DNA from: Pyrrhosoma nymphula
Lineage: Eukaryota > Arthropoda > Insecta > Odonata > Coenagrionidae
Length of the DNA stretch: 64,000 bases
Reading direction: 5' to 3'
NCBI GenBank assembly: GCA_963573305.1
Contig: OY754332.1
Location: 50,257,559 to 50,321,558, forward strand
Below, one piece after another: positions 39,984-51,600 of this stretch. The notes beneath the pieces were generated by a model, which searched no databases, was not told the DNA's origin, and saw only the letters and a program-made list of their open reading frames with translations. The first letter of the stretch is position 1. Each line of letters starts with the position of its first letter. The position numbers and the translations under genes were made by a program.

Positions 39984-40857
39984 AAAGCGCTGGATATAAA
40001 CGTAAAAAAGTGTAGGTTTTGGAAGTTGAATAAAGCTAGCAGAGACTACACATTTTCAGGCAAACTTATTCCTAAAATTGATAGGTGCAAATATTTAGGT
40101 GTCTATTAGACCAAAGATTAAGGATGGGGGGCAAACATGGAATACACGGATACAAAATCATTTAAATATTACATTGGGTGATAAGAAATCCCTAGGGGAG
40201 CAGAAAAACCACCAAGGAAAAGGCATATAAGACTCCGATAAGACAAATTTTGGAATATGCGTAATTAGTCTGGGACCCACATGAAGAATGGCAAATAATA
40301 GCCATTGAGAAGGTACAAAGAAATGCAGCCAGGTATGTAATGGGGAAACCTAAAGAGGACGGAGAGTGTAACTGAACTGATAAATGTACTGGGATGGGAT
40401 TCATTGTGAAGGAGAAGAAAAATTAACATACTCTGCGGACTGTTCCACTCACTAAAGAGAGAAGAAGCGTGGGGGGAACTGGGAAAGAAAGTAGAAAACC
40501 CAAACTACATAGGGAGGGAATTACCATCAATACAAGGTGAATCGTCTGTCATTAAGGACCAGTGTAAAAAGTTCTCATTCCTCAAAAGGACTAGGTGTTG
40601 TGGATTGGAATAGTCTTCCTGCAAAAGTATTTGAGCCATTTCTTAACAATATGAATATTTTTAAGAAGAGGTGCAGAAAACTTATCTTGCATAATTGATT
40701 TTTTATTTTGTATAGCGCTTAACCAAACATTTTGTTTATTTATCAGGAAAATTTTATGGTGTGGTGGTGGAAATCAATTATTTAAAATTATGTGTATTCA
40801 TTTAATGTTACCACCTGGAAAATAGCCAACATGTAGCATTTTTGATAATAATAATAA
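39984..40857 (+). pseudogene. Decayed CR1/L2-like LINE, C-terminal RT region and 3' tail
   Basis: Broken reading frames on the + strand recover KALDINVKKCRFWKLNKASR, DYTFSGKLIPKIDRCKYLGV, an ILEYA.VWDPHEEWQ..AIEKVQRNAARY segment and WNSLPAKVFEPFLNN to a stop at 40696. These match the end of CR1/L2/Jockey-type LINE ORFs, where KYLGV, W.PH, IEKVQR.A.R and WN.LP recur. Several frameshifts and stops show it is dead. The 3' end carries a GATAATAATAATAA tail near 40843-40857. The RTE-like element is inserted at its left edge; before the duplication the frame reads on as CSK (36592-36603), so the relic probably continues leftward. Confidence 0.75.
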
Positions 40858-43192
40858 CACTCAGAGCAGCTTTTCGTATCAGTTACGGCAAATGCCGGTT
40901 ATACTTGACGCACTTATCCCTCCCGGCTGTCGTTCTTCCGCAAGTGTAATTTCCTCATCCCGACGCGACCACCGCCTCACGCCCCTTGCCTCGACTCCGC
41001 CTCGGCGTCAGTTTGCGATTTCCCGACACGGGCAGCGATTCCGCGGGAGTCCCGGACGAGGGGGGAGTGGGTAGGGAGGGGCGAGAGCAGACCCCCTAGT
41101 CACCTGAATCATTCAGAAGGCTCCCAGAATTGGAGGATAATCGTTCAAATCCCCCGCCACCCTGAGTGAGTTGTTTTCCTCCCGCTGTTAGGTACCCAAC
41201 CATTCCAACACGACTTTATGTATTTTATTAGACAAAAGTATGTACTTTTTATGAAAAGTATTTAAAGGTCATTAAAACTTTTATTGTCTATGGCAAAACT
41301 TATCTTCCTAGTAGATTACTATAATACTATCATATTTGAGAAGATCATGTTTGTCATGATATTCAACTCAGCCGCGTGCCATAAGTGAAATGTTGTACTC
41401 GTATTTTTGTTTTTTTTCTTTTTTCAACGTTGAAAACTAATGAATTTCGTGGATACATTTGTATATTCTTATTTTCTTGTATTGCTTACTGCAAGAGGAC
41501 CTGTTCATAAAGTCTGCGTCTCGAGGTTATCGGAAATATTTTTGACATTTATTGAATAATTACGCTATTATTTAATTTAAGATTTTTGAAGAAATGTAGC
41601 TAAGTCGTCAAAATGATATGTCTTCGTAGAGCTAGTCCTTTGTGATCAAATTGCACATTAACGCTGTTCAATTACGAGGAATGCGCATTCAACGACACTT
41701 CCTTTATGTTTTAACTTAATTCTCTCCGGAAATTCCCACTTTTGGAAAGGGCAAGTCCAGGAATTAACTCTGCCGGAGTTGGCGACCCCAACTCGTCTGC
41801 AGTCCGCTAAGAGTCCTCTACGGGAGATATACCGACAGGGTCCTCGTCAGTTGTTGTGCTCCTCCTGTATGCCCCAGTCTTCCATTGTGTGCACCATGTG
41901 TGATGTGTGTACCTCGTCAATCATTCTCACCATCGTTGAAACACTGGGGTCTTTTTCACCGCGTTTTGGCGGAGGGAGGGGTCGGGGGGGGGAGCGTTAG
42001 GGGTACACGTGAGGGGGTTGGCGGGGGCTGTCCCCTCGCTCCCCCGTCCCCGATGATGACGTCCTTTCTCCCCTTGGCAACGAGTTGGCCGGCCATTACG
42101 TGAGCCATACAGCGGATCATCACCGTAACGCCCATGTAATTCATGTCGCAATGGGGAGCAATCGAGCTGCAACCTTGTAAGTTTAGTCGTTTTAGGCATC
42201 CCCAGCAATATTTTAGCAATAGTAATATTTTAGTTTGACGTGCTTCGACGGCTTAGGTCATTTCGCACATACTGTCTGCCACTTGCAGACGGGGGCAACA
42301 GCATTCGGAGAAATGGGAGGATCCATAGAGTTATTATACTCTAAGAGAGGATCACCCCGGTACTGTTTGTTGACTCTAGTTTCGAACGAGCTACCACTTC
42401 CAAGGAAATATATTTGGAGAGGTTTTGAATTAAACCGCATGAGGGTGGACAATTAAAGTTAATGCTACATCAGTATACCCGTTTGCCTTTGTTACCAGCC
42501 ACCACACTTGTCATCGTAGTCGAGCCATGAGATGGTTGCTCATGAAAATAATGTTTGACGTCACTTCAAAGATAATATTTTTGTACTTAGTCGCACGCTT
42601 GAAACGACGTCATCCTTCCCAACGTACTCCCTTGAAAACTTGTTAATATTTATGATAAAACAATTCGGTTTGAAGTTCACGTATTTGATGTTTGCTCTCG
42701 TAGACTGGCTGCATTTGATGAGATAACTAGCGCTTTCAAGTCAATTATACCTTGCATTATTAGGCCATTTGAAATTTTCTGTGAACACTAACACTCAATT
42801 TTCGGAAGGAAGATCAACAAAAAGAGTAAAATAAACACCATATCTAAATGGAGCCAAGTGGCCTTTACCAAATATTCTATCAAAAATATGCCTAGCATGC
42901 GATGAAATTTTTGGTAATTTAATATTATGCCTTAATATGCGAAAATAATGTTGTGATAATTATGAAAATTACTTCGAAAAAATTCTCGGACAGTATGTCC
43001 ACGGGAAGAATCCTGTGTGCAACAGCTCAGTGGGCACCATTTATATTTTTACGAGTGTAAAGAGTTTTGGAGATCAATTTCAAACCCAGTGACTTTATGC
43101 TAGAAGGTAATTTTCGATAAATTTCTTCCGTTTTCACTAAGGGTGTGGGGGCATAGTAAACCGTGTAATGGTAATGGGTAATTAGGGATTCA
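40858..43192. other. Intergenic DNA with CpG-rich patches
   Basis: CpG-rich at about 40900-41090 and 41930-42140 (with G and C runs), AT-rich otherwise. ORFs here overlap on both strands and show no motif. Confidence 0.45.
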
Positions 43193-43379
43193 ACCCTTCC
43201 CCACTCCCCAAGCTGTCAAAATAAGAATGGTTTCGGTTAAGAGCTTATAGTTCGGTTGTGTTTGTGCACTCTGTATATTTTGTGTGTCGCATCGAAAACT
43301 GATCCCCGATTCCGCCTCCGTCGGATGCAGGCAAACCGAAACCATTCTTATTTTGACAGCTTGGGGAGTGGGGAAGGGT
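43193..43379. repeat. Perfect 46-bp inverted repeat with 95-bp spacer
   Basis: Left arm 43193-43238 begins ACCCTTCCCCACTCCCCAAG and ends GGTTTCGGTT. Right arm 43334-43379 is its exact reverse complement with no mismatch. The spacer is unrelated unique sequence. Perfect arms imply a recent origin (young MITE, fold-back or template-switch inversion). No matching duplication was seen just outside the arms. Confidence 0.92.
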
Positions 43380-45666
43380 CTGTGTAACGTGTGAGGAATT
43401 AGTAAAAAATGTCATCTTGTTCAACTTGTGAAAATGTCTGTTTTTCAAATGTCTGTTAACATTTTGTTTATCATGTGATATAATATTTGAAATCGGGTGA
43501 GAACATTATAAAAGAAATGTATGTCTTTTGCCTCTAGCTTTAAAATGGCTAAATGGTAAATTGTCATACGATGGATGCCTTGGAATGGATTCAGATACTT
43601 ATTCCACAGTTCCTATGACGGATTTGCGTCACATATCGCTTGAAATAGCAAAATATCACCTTTCCAATAAACCGCATCCATATCGCTGTGCGATACATCG
43701 CATGTTTCGGGACTGCGACGCCGAGACCGACCACCCGCCCGCCCTCCCCGCGGGGCCGCGCGTCCTTCCCGCTGGGCCGTGCGCCACACTCTCCTTCGTC
43801 AATCACCGCGGATGGGACACTGCGACTCTCTCCGCCGTCGGAATGTGACACTTGAGAGGGGACCCAGGTGTTGGGTGAGTTTTTGCATTTCGTCGGTTTT
43901 TGTCGCTTCCGAAAAAGCGGGGAGCGTCACTCGGCGACAGCCCTTCCCCCCGCATGGGTGTTCTCGCGCGATTTATGGATAACCCGCCTCCCCCCTGTGC
44001 TGGAGTGGGCGCCACGTCTTTTTTTTACGCGTCACGCTCCTCTACATTATGATGGCCGGCGTGATTTTTTTCTGCGCCTCTGAGGTTACGCTTCAGTTGA
44101 TAGCTCTTCGCCCCACCGTGTCGCGTATTCAGCGGCTTCCTTGGTTTAAGAGATAATTTTTTTTTCTCCGACGACCTTGTCGTTTGCTTTTTTTACGATA
44201 AAGGCTTCCCGCGGTATCCCTCCAGGTTCGATTCCGGGTGATGGTGACGTGTAGAAGTGGAATTCCGATCGCTCAAGGGGTGCTGTGCTCTCTCATCTCG
44301 CGTTTCCGTTTCCTTCCCTCACGCCTACGACCCTCGGTCGATCCCTTTTTGAAATTACCAGCCCTCCTAAGTCGCGTTGAGAGGAAAAATGGTTATTTTA
44401 AGCCTCTGAGTAAATGTGCGCGCTGAGGAAGATAAATTACACGGGTAATTTAAGGAATTGGTGATAAAGGGAATGCGGCACTCTATTACCTTTCCCTGCC
44501 CCCTGACGATAATATATTTTGAAAGTCTGACGAATTTGTGAATTTTCGCTGGAGGTAAAAGGGTAATGCATCGGGAATTTTAATGCGTGGACATAGTTGG
44601 TTTGTAGTTGGAAGGTGAAGCAATGTAATTTTTATTCGTCGCGGATAATTTCATCTGTAGTTTCAATGAGTAATCGTACCTGTTATCGTAGTGAGATAAT
44701 ATCCTCTATGCCAGAACTGATTGTGAATAAATTCATTGGTTGAGATCATAAATTTTTACGATGTACAATGTTACTGTGCTATTTTGGTTATTTTCAAAGA
44801 AACGGAGTAATCAGCGACGTTGATTTATTTTTAAATATTGTATTTTTTGGTGGTACATGAAGTTGAATGAAGAATTGTTTTAAGTTTGTGGAGATAATCG
44901 ATTTCGTGAGTATATCACCATTAAATCTGCACATCAAGCTCCGTTGCTAGTAATCATAAATTTTCCTGAGTTAACCAGCTGTTGTTCTCTGAATCAATTA
45001 TTTTGATTTATTATAACTACTGAAAAACTGTAAATTATGTGGAAAATAAAAACTCTCAAGTTTACTCTGGGAATGAATCATGTCTTGAGAAATACTTTAA
45101 GACTTCATTCGCGTTCCATTCTCATTTATTAATGGTATTCTATGCTATGGGTCAAGTATTGCTTTTCACTGATTATTTCAGGTGACATGTCTTATGATTG
45201 ATCCAAAAACCCAACCATTCCATTAGTATGCCCGCAGAAAAAAGCTTAGGAGGCGCTGCATTACGTATCTAAATTTTCAGGGGTATTTATACAAGTTTGG
45301 CTTGAGAAGGGAAAGAGCCCGGGATTAGGGGTATTTATTTCCGCGTACGTTACACACAGCTTTTACCCCTGCAGAGCTTGGATTATATTTCTTAAGCGTA
45401 GATAAAATTAATTTAGGTAAAATGTACCATTATCTCTTTTTTATTCAATAAATTCGTTTACTCATTCGCAAATTTGTGAAATTTTGTATTCACACTGAAG
45501 CTAAAGCTCTAATTTCATTATATGTATTCATCTGCTGTTATTATTTAATTGTCAGCATTTTGTAAAGCTGAAAATCTCTGACTCGAGGGTTATTGTGGAG
45601 GGTTGGTCTTTTATGCCCTTATTTGAGACATCAGGAAATATGTGATTGGGTAACTCGACGCCTTTC
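43380..45666. other. Intergenic DNA with CpG-rich patch
   Basis: About 43690-44110 is CpG-rich, the rest AT-rich. A B-box-like GGTTCGATTCC at 44225 stands alone. No gene recognised. Confidence 0.45.
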
Positions 45667-45669
45667 TTA

Positions 45670-45884
45670 AGGCCGTTTTACACGATGAAAGATTTTGTAC
45701 AAACGAATGTACGTGAGATTGTACGTTCGTCCCAACGCAATTAGAAAAGGTTCTATTTCCCGTACAGGCATTGAGACATTCGCACTAGAGTACATACAAT
45801 TTTCCGCTTTACAAGATACATTTTGCCTCATGCAAGAGTTCACGGAAGAGTTTGTACAAACAAATGTACCGTGTAAAACGGCCT
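45670..45884. mobile_element. PIF/Harbinger-like MITE, 215 bp, copy 1
   Basis: TIRs AGGCCGTTTTACAC / GTGTAAAACGGCCT flanked by TTA on both sides (45667-45669, 45885-45887). TTA (TWA) 3-bp duplications are typical of PIF/Harbinger. An internal near-repeat of GTACAAACGAATGTAC-like words gives extra inverted symmetry. The 133-aa ORF that starts in it is an accident of this repeat. Confidence 0.88.
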
Positions 45885-46680
45885 TTACGGTGGTGCCGAT
45901 AGATTTCTGGAGCTCGGAGAGCTTCTCCCCCGTCGATGAGGCCTCTGAAGCCAGCCGTCCCGCGAGCGGCCCCCACATCCGCCGCGTTGACCGGAGTCAT
46001 TTACCCGGCTCTGGTTTGTCGCATGCAGATCTGAAGGCCATAAAGGTCACGGAAGACAATTGTGCAAACCGTAGCCGTGTTGCGAGTGAACCTTAGTTTT
46101 ACAATTGGTGCTTTATAATCGTCCTTTTGAATGGCCGAGCGAAAGGGTGCGGAAAAGATTTCATGAATATTGAAGGGCTTTCCACTCGCGCGGGGCATAA
46201 TCGCTTGACCTCTCCAGGCCCGGTTGACGACGTTCCGGATCGCAAAAAGTATGCGACGTCGACGGAAAGGGGAAAAAAGTAATTAATTTCGTGCTCGCTG
46301 GTGGGTGAATGCATATTCCCCACTGCCTTCGAGGAATTCCAAACACGGATCGTCCATCTGAGCATTTTTGATTGCGGCCCTCGCACCTCAACTCTTTGGA
46401 GCATCTTCGCGATCTCCGCCTGCGGTTGTGAGGCGACGCGACGGACCCGATAAGACTCCCGTGCTATGTGCTCCGGTGCACATGTGTACTCATTGTCTCC
46501 TTGCATCGGCAGTCACGCTCTGTTTCACCGCGAGAGACTTTTCTCCCTGCACCCACTGCCTTGCACCGTGCGAGAGCGGCGAGTTCGGAGGGTTGAGCCA
46601 GTCAGTCAGTTATGTATCTTGTGGCGGTCTTGTCTGTATGAAGACGGACAATGTGGCTTTAATGTGTAGTTACATCGCTT
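45885..46680 (+). promoter_or_regulatory. CpG-rich patch upstream of G6PD, candidate promoter/first exon
   Basis: A CpG-rich stretch lies about 1.8-2.6 kb upstream of the first recognised G6PD exon. Near its downstream edge TCAGTCAGT (46602-46610) matches the arthropod initiator core TCAGT twice. The position fits an untranslated or N-terminal first exon for G6PD, but I see no first exon whose phase would join the exon at 48483. Inference only; 5' transcript data would decide. Confidence 0.25.
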
Positions 46681-46703
46681 GGAAATCTCGGAGCCGAAAC
46701 CTT

Positions 46704-46736
46704 CCCCCCCCCCCCCCCCGCCCCCCCCGCCCCCCA
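46704..46736 (+). repeat. Poly-C tract interrupted by two G
   Basis: Sixteen C, then G, further C runs broken by G, just downstream of the CpG-rich patch proposed as a G6PD promoter region. May form unusual DNA structure or be an assembly soft spot. Confidence 0.9.
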
Positions 46737-47504
46737 TATGCGGCTCCAAAACGGTGGTGCATGAGGACTTAGCCCGTCCTAAGCTCTTGAGGGGGTTTAG
46801 GGCTCATCTGTTGTGCCCTTTCTGTCATAAAGTACAATGCCAATGAATTACATCATTACCGTGAGTTAGAATCCCGCTTCTGGCATGGTTGATGTTCAGA
46901 AGATGTAATGCTGGTAATGCTTGAATCGTGATAATGATAGGACATGCCCCCTGCCGTCGGAGTCACAGTAGTTCACTCCGTTACTGTTCTAATAATTATT
47001 TAAACAACTAAGATGTACAGGAAATTAGAAGAAACCAGGTATCTCGTTAAGCATTTGACCTATCAATAGAATGTTCGGCTTATGTGCCATGTGTGTAACA
47101 TCAGGAGAGGTACCTTTTCGTGATAAGTAGATTTTAATCGGTATATTACACAATTGTATATTGCCGGTCAATAATTCATGGAAAAAGACAGACAGTAGTT
47201 TTACGTACTTATTTTAATATCATGACTGTTCATATGCAACCTGTAACAATGCCATTGCTATGTGTTTTGTGTAAAACTTCTCACAAGCCTTAGTAGGACT
47301 TGATCTCAATCTCACAAGACTTAGTAGAAGTAGGACTTGTGAAGTATTCTTTCATTGTCAACCCATATGCATATCTTGAGGCTCATGATCACCGTCAGAA
47401 ATCACACTTGCAGTTCTCCACATTCTGCAGGGTGCCAAACTCCTTCCAATTTGATTTTTAAGTGCATACTCTTAAAGTATTGTTGATCTCAATGAAGAGT
47501 CTTA

Positions 47505-47719
47505 AGGCCGTTTTATACGATGAAAGATTTTGTACAAACGAATGTACATGAAATTGTACGTTTGTCTCAACAAAATTAGAACAGGTTCTATTTTCCATTT
47601 AGTCATTGAGACATTCACACAAGCGTTAATACAATTTTCCACTTTACACGATACATTTTGCCTCATGCAAGAGTTCACGGAAGAGTTTGTATAAACAAAT
47701 GTACCATGTAAAACAGCCT
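47505..47719. mobile_element. PIF/Harbinger-like MITE, 215 bp, copy 2
   Basis: Exactly the same length and architecture as the copy at 45.7 kb, with TTA on both sides (47502-47504, 47720-47722). Ends AGGCCGTTTTATAC / GTAAAACAGCCT show a few substitutions. It lies 760 bp upstream of the first recognised G6PD exon. Confidence 0.88.
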
Positions 47720-48482
47720 TTACACATAATCATCCACTCCTGATTCATCGAACACCAATCTCTGTCAATAAGCAAAATAAGAGAAGAACCAAATAACCTC
47801 CCTATATATCCTTAGGTTGGTCCATGTTCGTCCGCTTCATCATTTTTATGGATCACTTATTTTCTCCTCACACATGTTTGGTGTCTGTTTTGTCTCTCCC
47901 CTAACTGTATTCTGAGTCTTGCAACTGTGCTTTCATCTCTTACTTCTCTCTGACTCATCACCAGGTAGGGTTGGTGATCTCCCTTCCTTTTGAGTTTGAT
48001 GATTTTGATGAAAGCAACATTCTGGAAAAAAGTTGTACTGGTGATTGTGGCTGATCATTAGCTGTTGCTAACCTTCTGGAATCTTCCAAAATGTTTTTGA
48101 TCATGACCCGTATTGAAAGAAATTATTTAGACTGCTTGCATATGTAAATACACACCATTTCCAGAAATAACCCTTATTCTTATAAGGTATTCTTGATCAC
48201 CAATGAACTGAATAGTTAGTTGATGTTGAAAAAAATGTGTATTTAGAGTTGATAATACTATTGTAATTATTGCAGAAACCCATGGGCTATATTTTCTCTT
48301 TTTGGTTAAAAATCATCATGGTCATCAAAATATGGTATAACAATAGCATTTAAACTTTGTGAATCTGGAACCAGCTACTAATGGAGTTTCACTTTTACTC
48401 AGGTTATAAGTTTGGTCATGTTGGATATACTTGCCAAGGAACAGTCACTAAAAGCTTCCATCAATCTTCACTTTCATTTCAG

Positions 48483-48604
48483 AAGCATCATCTCCTGAGG
48501 AGTTCCTGTTACTCCTACGCAAGTCCTTGAGATCCCCCACAATGGACACTGGATCGAAATTTGAAAGCAGTGTTCCTCATATTTTTGTGACACTAGGAGC
48601 TTCG
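48483..48604 (+). CDS. G6PD: G6PD coding exon A (N-terminal region to GAS)
   Basis: Acceptor tttcatttcag, donor tcg/gtgagt. Reads ...SSPEEFLLLLRKSLRSP, then TMDTGSKFESSVPHIFVTL and GAS. The reading frame stays open back to the acceptor, where two bases complete a codon split with an upstream exon. The ATG at 48542 has a good context (A at -3, G at +4) and could be a start giving a shorter N-terminus. Residues before it (EEFLLLLRKSL) resemble the weakly conserved helix before the Rossmann fold in other animal G6PDs, so I favour translation starting in an unseen upstream exon. Confidence 0.85.
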
Positions 48605-51600
48605 GTGAGTACTCAAGATAGTGATTCCTGATTTTCTTGTTAGAAAGTTGTAAAAATTATATTTGGTTGCAGCAGATATGGATTTTTTAAGACCATACAC
48701 ATAGAAAAACCATAGCTGATGTCTTGTTCCTCTATAAATTAATGAATAATTCCATTGACTCAATTTGTAAAGTATGGTTGATTTTAATATGTCACCAAAA
48801 TCAACTTGGTTGAAGCTAACTTTACACTATAATTTCCCTTAAAGGCAATGAATTTTTTAAATCAATAGCTATAATGCTTATGATGGGATATGCTTATGAA
48901 TTTGACTAAAATTTTAGTCAAAATAGTAAAAACCATTAACCAAATTTGAATGAAATACATTGAGCTGTTGATAAATTTTAATATGATTCCTGTTTAAAGT
49001 ACCTGTTTAATAATAGTATGGTTGTTGTTGTTGTTTTTAGATCTTTGCCTAGACTATTTCTGTAATAGTGATTCTGGCACCTTTTATTTCAATTTTATCA
49101 CTTCATCTATGTATAATGTTGATAAAATAATGAGGATTTTATAAAAGGACATAGATGTAAATAAATAAATAACATTTCTCCTATTCCTCAGGGGGATCTT
49201 GCGAGGAAGAAGATATACCCAACACTTTGGTGGCTCTACAGGGATAATTTGCTGCCTAGCATCACTGTGTTCTATGGCTATGCCAGAACAAAGTGTACCA
49301 TCAATGAACTCAGAGAGAAATGCCACCAGTATATGAAGGTAGCTACTCTATCTAAATGAGATCATCTAGGTGTGCACTTATTTTCTAAACTTGCATAATT
49401 GCATTCAAATAAGTCATTTTCCACCAAATATTTATTTCATAGCTGTTTGATTGCGAGAAAAGTGTGCTTAGAAGAAAAATTGTTGATTTTCTTTACAGTA
49501 CAAGTTCACGTAGCATCGGGGGTAGTACATATACCTTTTAAATAAGCTCCTGTTTTAGAACAGGTAGTCACTTTAAGAACTTGGGAATAATTTTACGCAA
49601 CTTCATGAAGGGTTATGAAAAACCTGTTTGTATAGTCCTCTAGTTTTAGCAACCTTGCTTTCAGCAACTGATTGCCATTATCAAGAACTCTTATTTAGAA
49701 GGTCACACTATTCGGAAGTAGTTACAGTGAACACACATGATCATCATTCATTTTATAATATGCTCCTTCCAATAAAGTCGTATATCACTGGCTAAGCACA
49801 TGCCAGAGCTACTCAGACTTTTCATATTGAAAGAGAGATTTTGATTTCTTTCTCTGTCATAAATTCCCTATATTTGATCAGCTAATTCTGATTTTTGGAG
49901 GATTGAAGTTTCAAGGGGTATTTATACATGTAAATAATTACAGAAAAATAATTTTCTGGGGACTTTTGTTTGCATTGGTAATATATAAACATTCATCTCT
50001 TCCTATGTGAATTGGTAATATACAGGAAAATTTCATGCATGTCCTGTAGTACCTTCCTCTAGCTTTTGCATCTCGAGAGTTAATATAAATAAAATACAAT
50101 TAAAATTTGTGAAAATGTTTTTTTGTAAATTCATCTAAAATGTGTGAAGAAATCAATCAAAAACTATTTGAAACTTTTCGCAATGAGAAAGCTAGAGCAT
50201 AAAATGCTTCATTCTAAGGGACTTTATATAGATTTATTATTAAAAATATTTGTTGGCATTAGGGTAAAATAGGTGAATGTATATTACTCTGTGAGATTCT
50301 GCTAGAAGTTTTAATTGGTCATGCATTCAACTTCTTATTTTTAAGTTATTTCCAAAATGCAATCTGTGATAATCATGCATGTTGATATGCACCAAAATTA
50401 TCTATATGATTGACTTTCCTACGGAATGAAAAGCAAGGAATGTTGCATCAGTAATTATCCAGATAACATAGTACTGAATGGAGCATTCTTTGTTAGAAAA
50501 GGAAAATCCCTAGCAATTGAAGGTTTACCGCTTTTGGTGATGATTAATTCATGGATAAATTGATAATGTGGAATCAGATGGAGGATCTTTTATTAAAAAA
50601 CACTTTCCTATCCAATTTCAATTAAAAAATGAGGTAATGTTAAATATGCAAATTCAAGGTGGCAGCAGAATCATAAAACTCTGAGCATATTGAAAATAAA
50701 AAAAGGGAAATTTCATGTAAAAGTGGAGAAATTGTGTAGTAGATACATATTTTAGTTTCTCAATTATGATTTGTAGCAGAAGAGTAGAGGAAATGAATGC
50801 ATGAGTTGATGGTGTACCATCTTTTCAGAAGAAAATTTTTATTTAATTTCAGGTCAAACCTAGTGAAGAAGAGAAGTATGAGGAATTCTGGAAATTGAAT
50901 CACTATGTTGCTGGAGCTTATAACTCTCGCCGAGACTTTGAGCTTCTCAATCAGGAGCTCATGAAAGTAGAGAAAAATATGGGTGCCAACAGGCTATTTT
51001 ATCTGGCATTGCCACCATCAGTATTTGAAGAAGTGACTGTTGTCATCAGAGAGACATGCATGGGGGAGCAGTAAGTTGAGCACTTAATTTTTTCCACAAA
51101 TTATAATCACTTAAAGTGATATTTAATTACAATTGAATCTTACCCCTTCATTATAGTAGGGGATGGAATAGAATAATAATTGAAAAGCCTTTTGGGAGGG
51201 ATGCTGACAGCTCTGCTAGACTCTCAAATCATTTGTCCAACCTTTTTAAAGAGGACCAAATCTATCGAATTGATCACTACTTGGGAAAGGAGATGGTACA
51301 GAATTTAATGACATTAAGGTAAATATGTTTGGTTATAAACATTTAGTAGTTTTTAAACTTGTTGTTTAGAGCATAATTTCTAAATTCTCTCATGATAATC
51401 CTATATGTACCACTTTTATAAGTCTACAAAATATCAATATTCTAAACTTAGTACTTGCAATATTGATTGTTGATGATGAAGGACTACAGTTTTGTTTGTT
51501 AGCAACCTGTGTTGTGGCTTTACATATTTATTCACTCTTTTATTCTTTGTTTACATAGGTTTGGGAACAGAATTTTTAGCCCTACATGGAATCGGGAGTG

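Noticed and set aside
44190..44240. Possible tRNA or SINE (B-box-like GGTTCGATTCC)
   Set aside because: No A box at the right distance, no cloverleaf and no tail.
45695..46096. 133-codon plus-strand ORF
   Set aside because: Begins inside the 215-bp MITE and runs into CpG-rich DNA; no family match and different frames in the second MITE copy.
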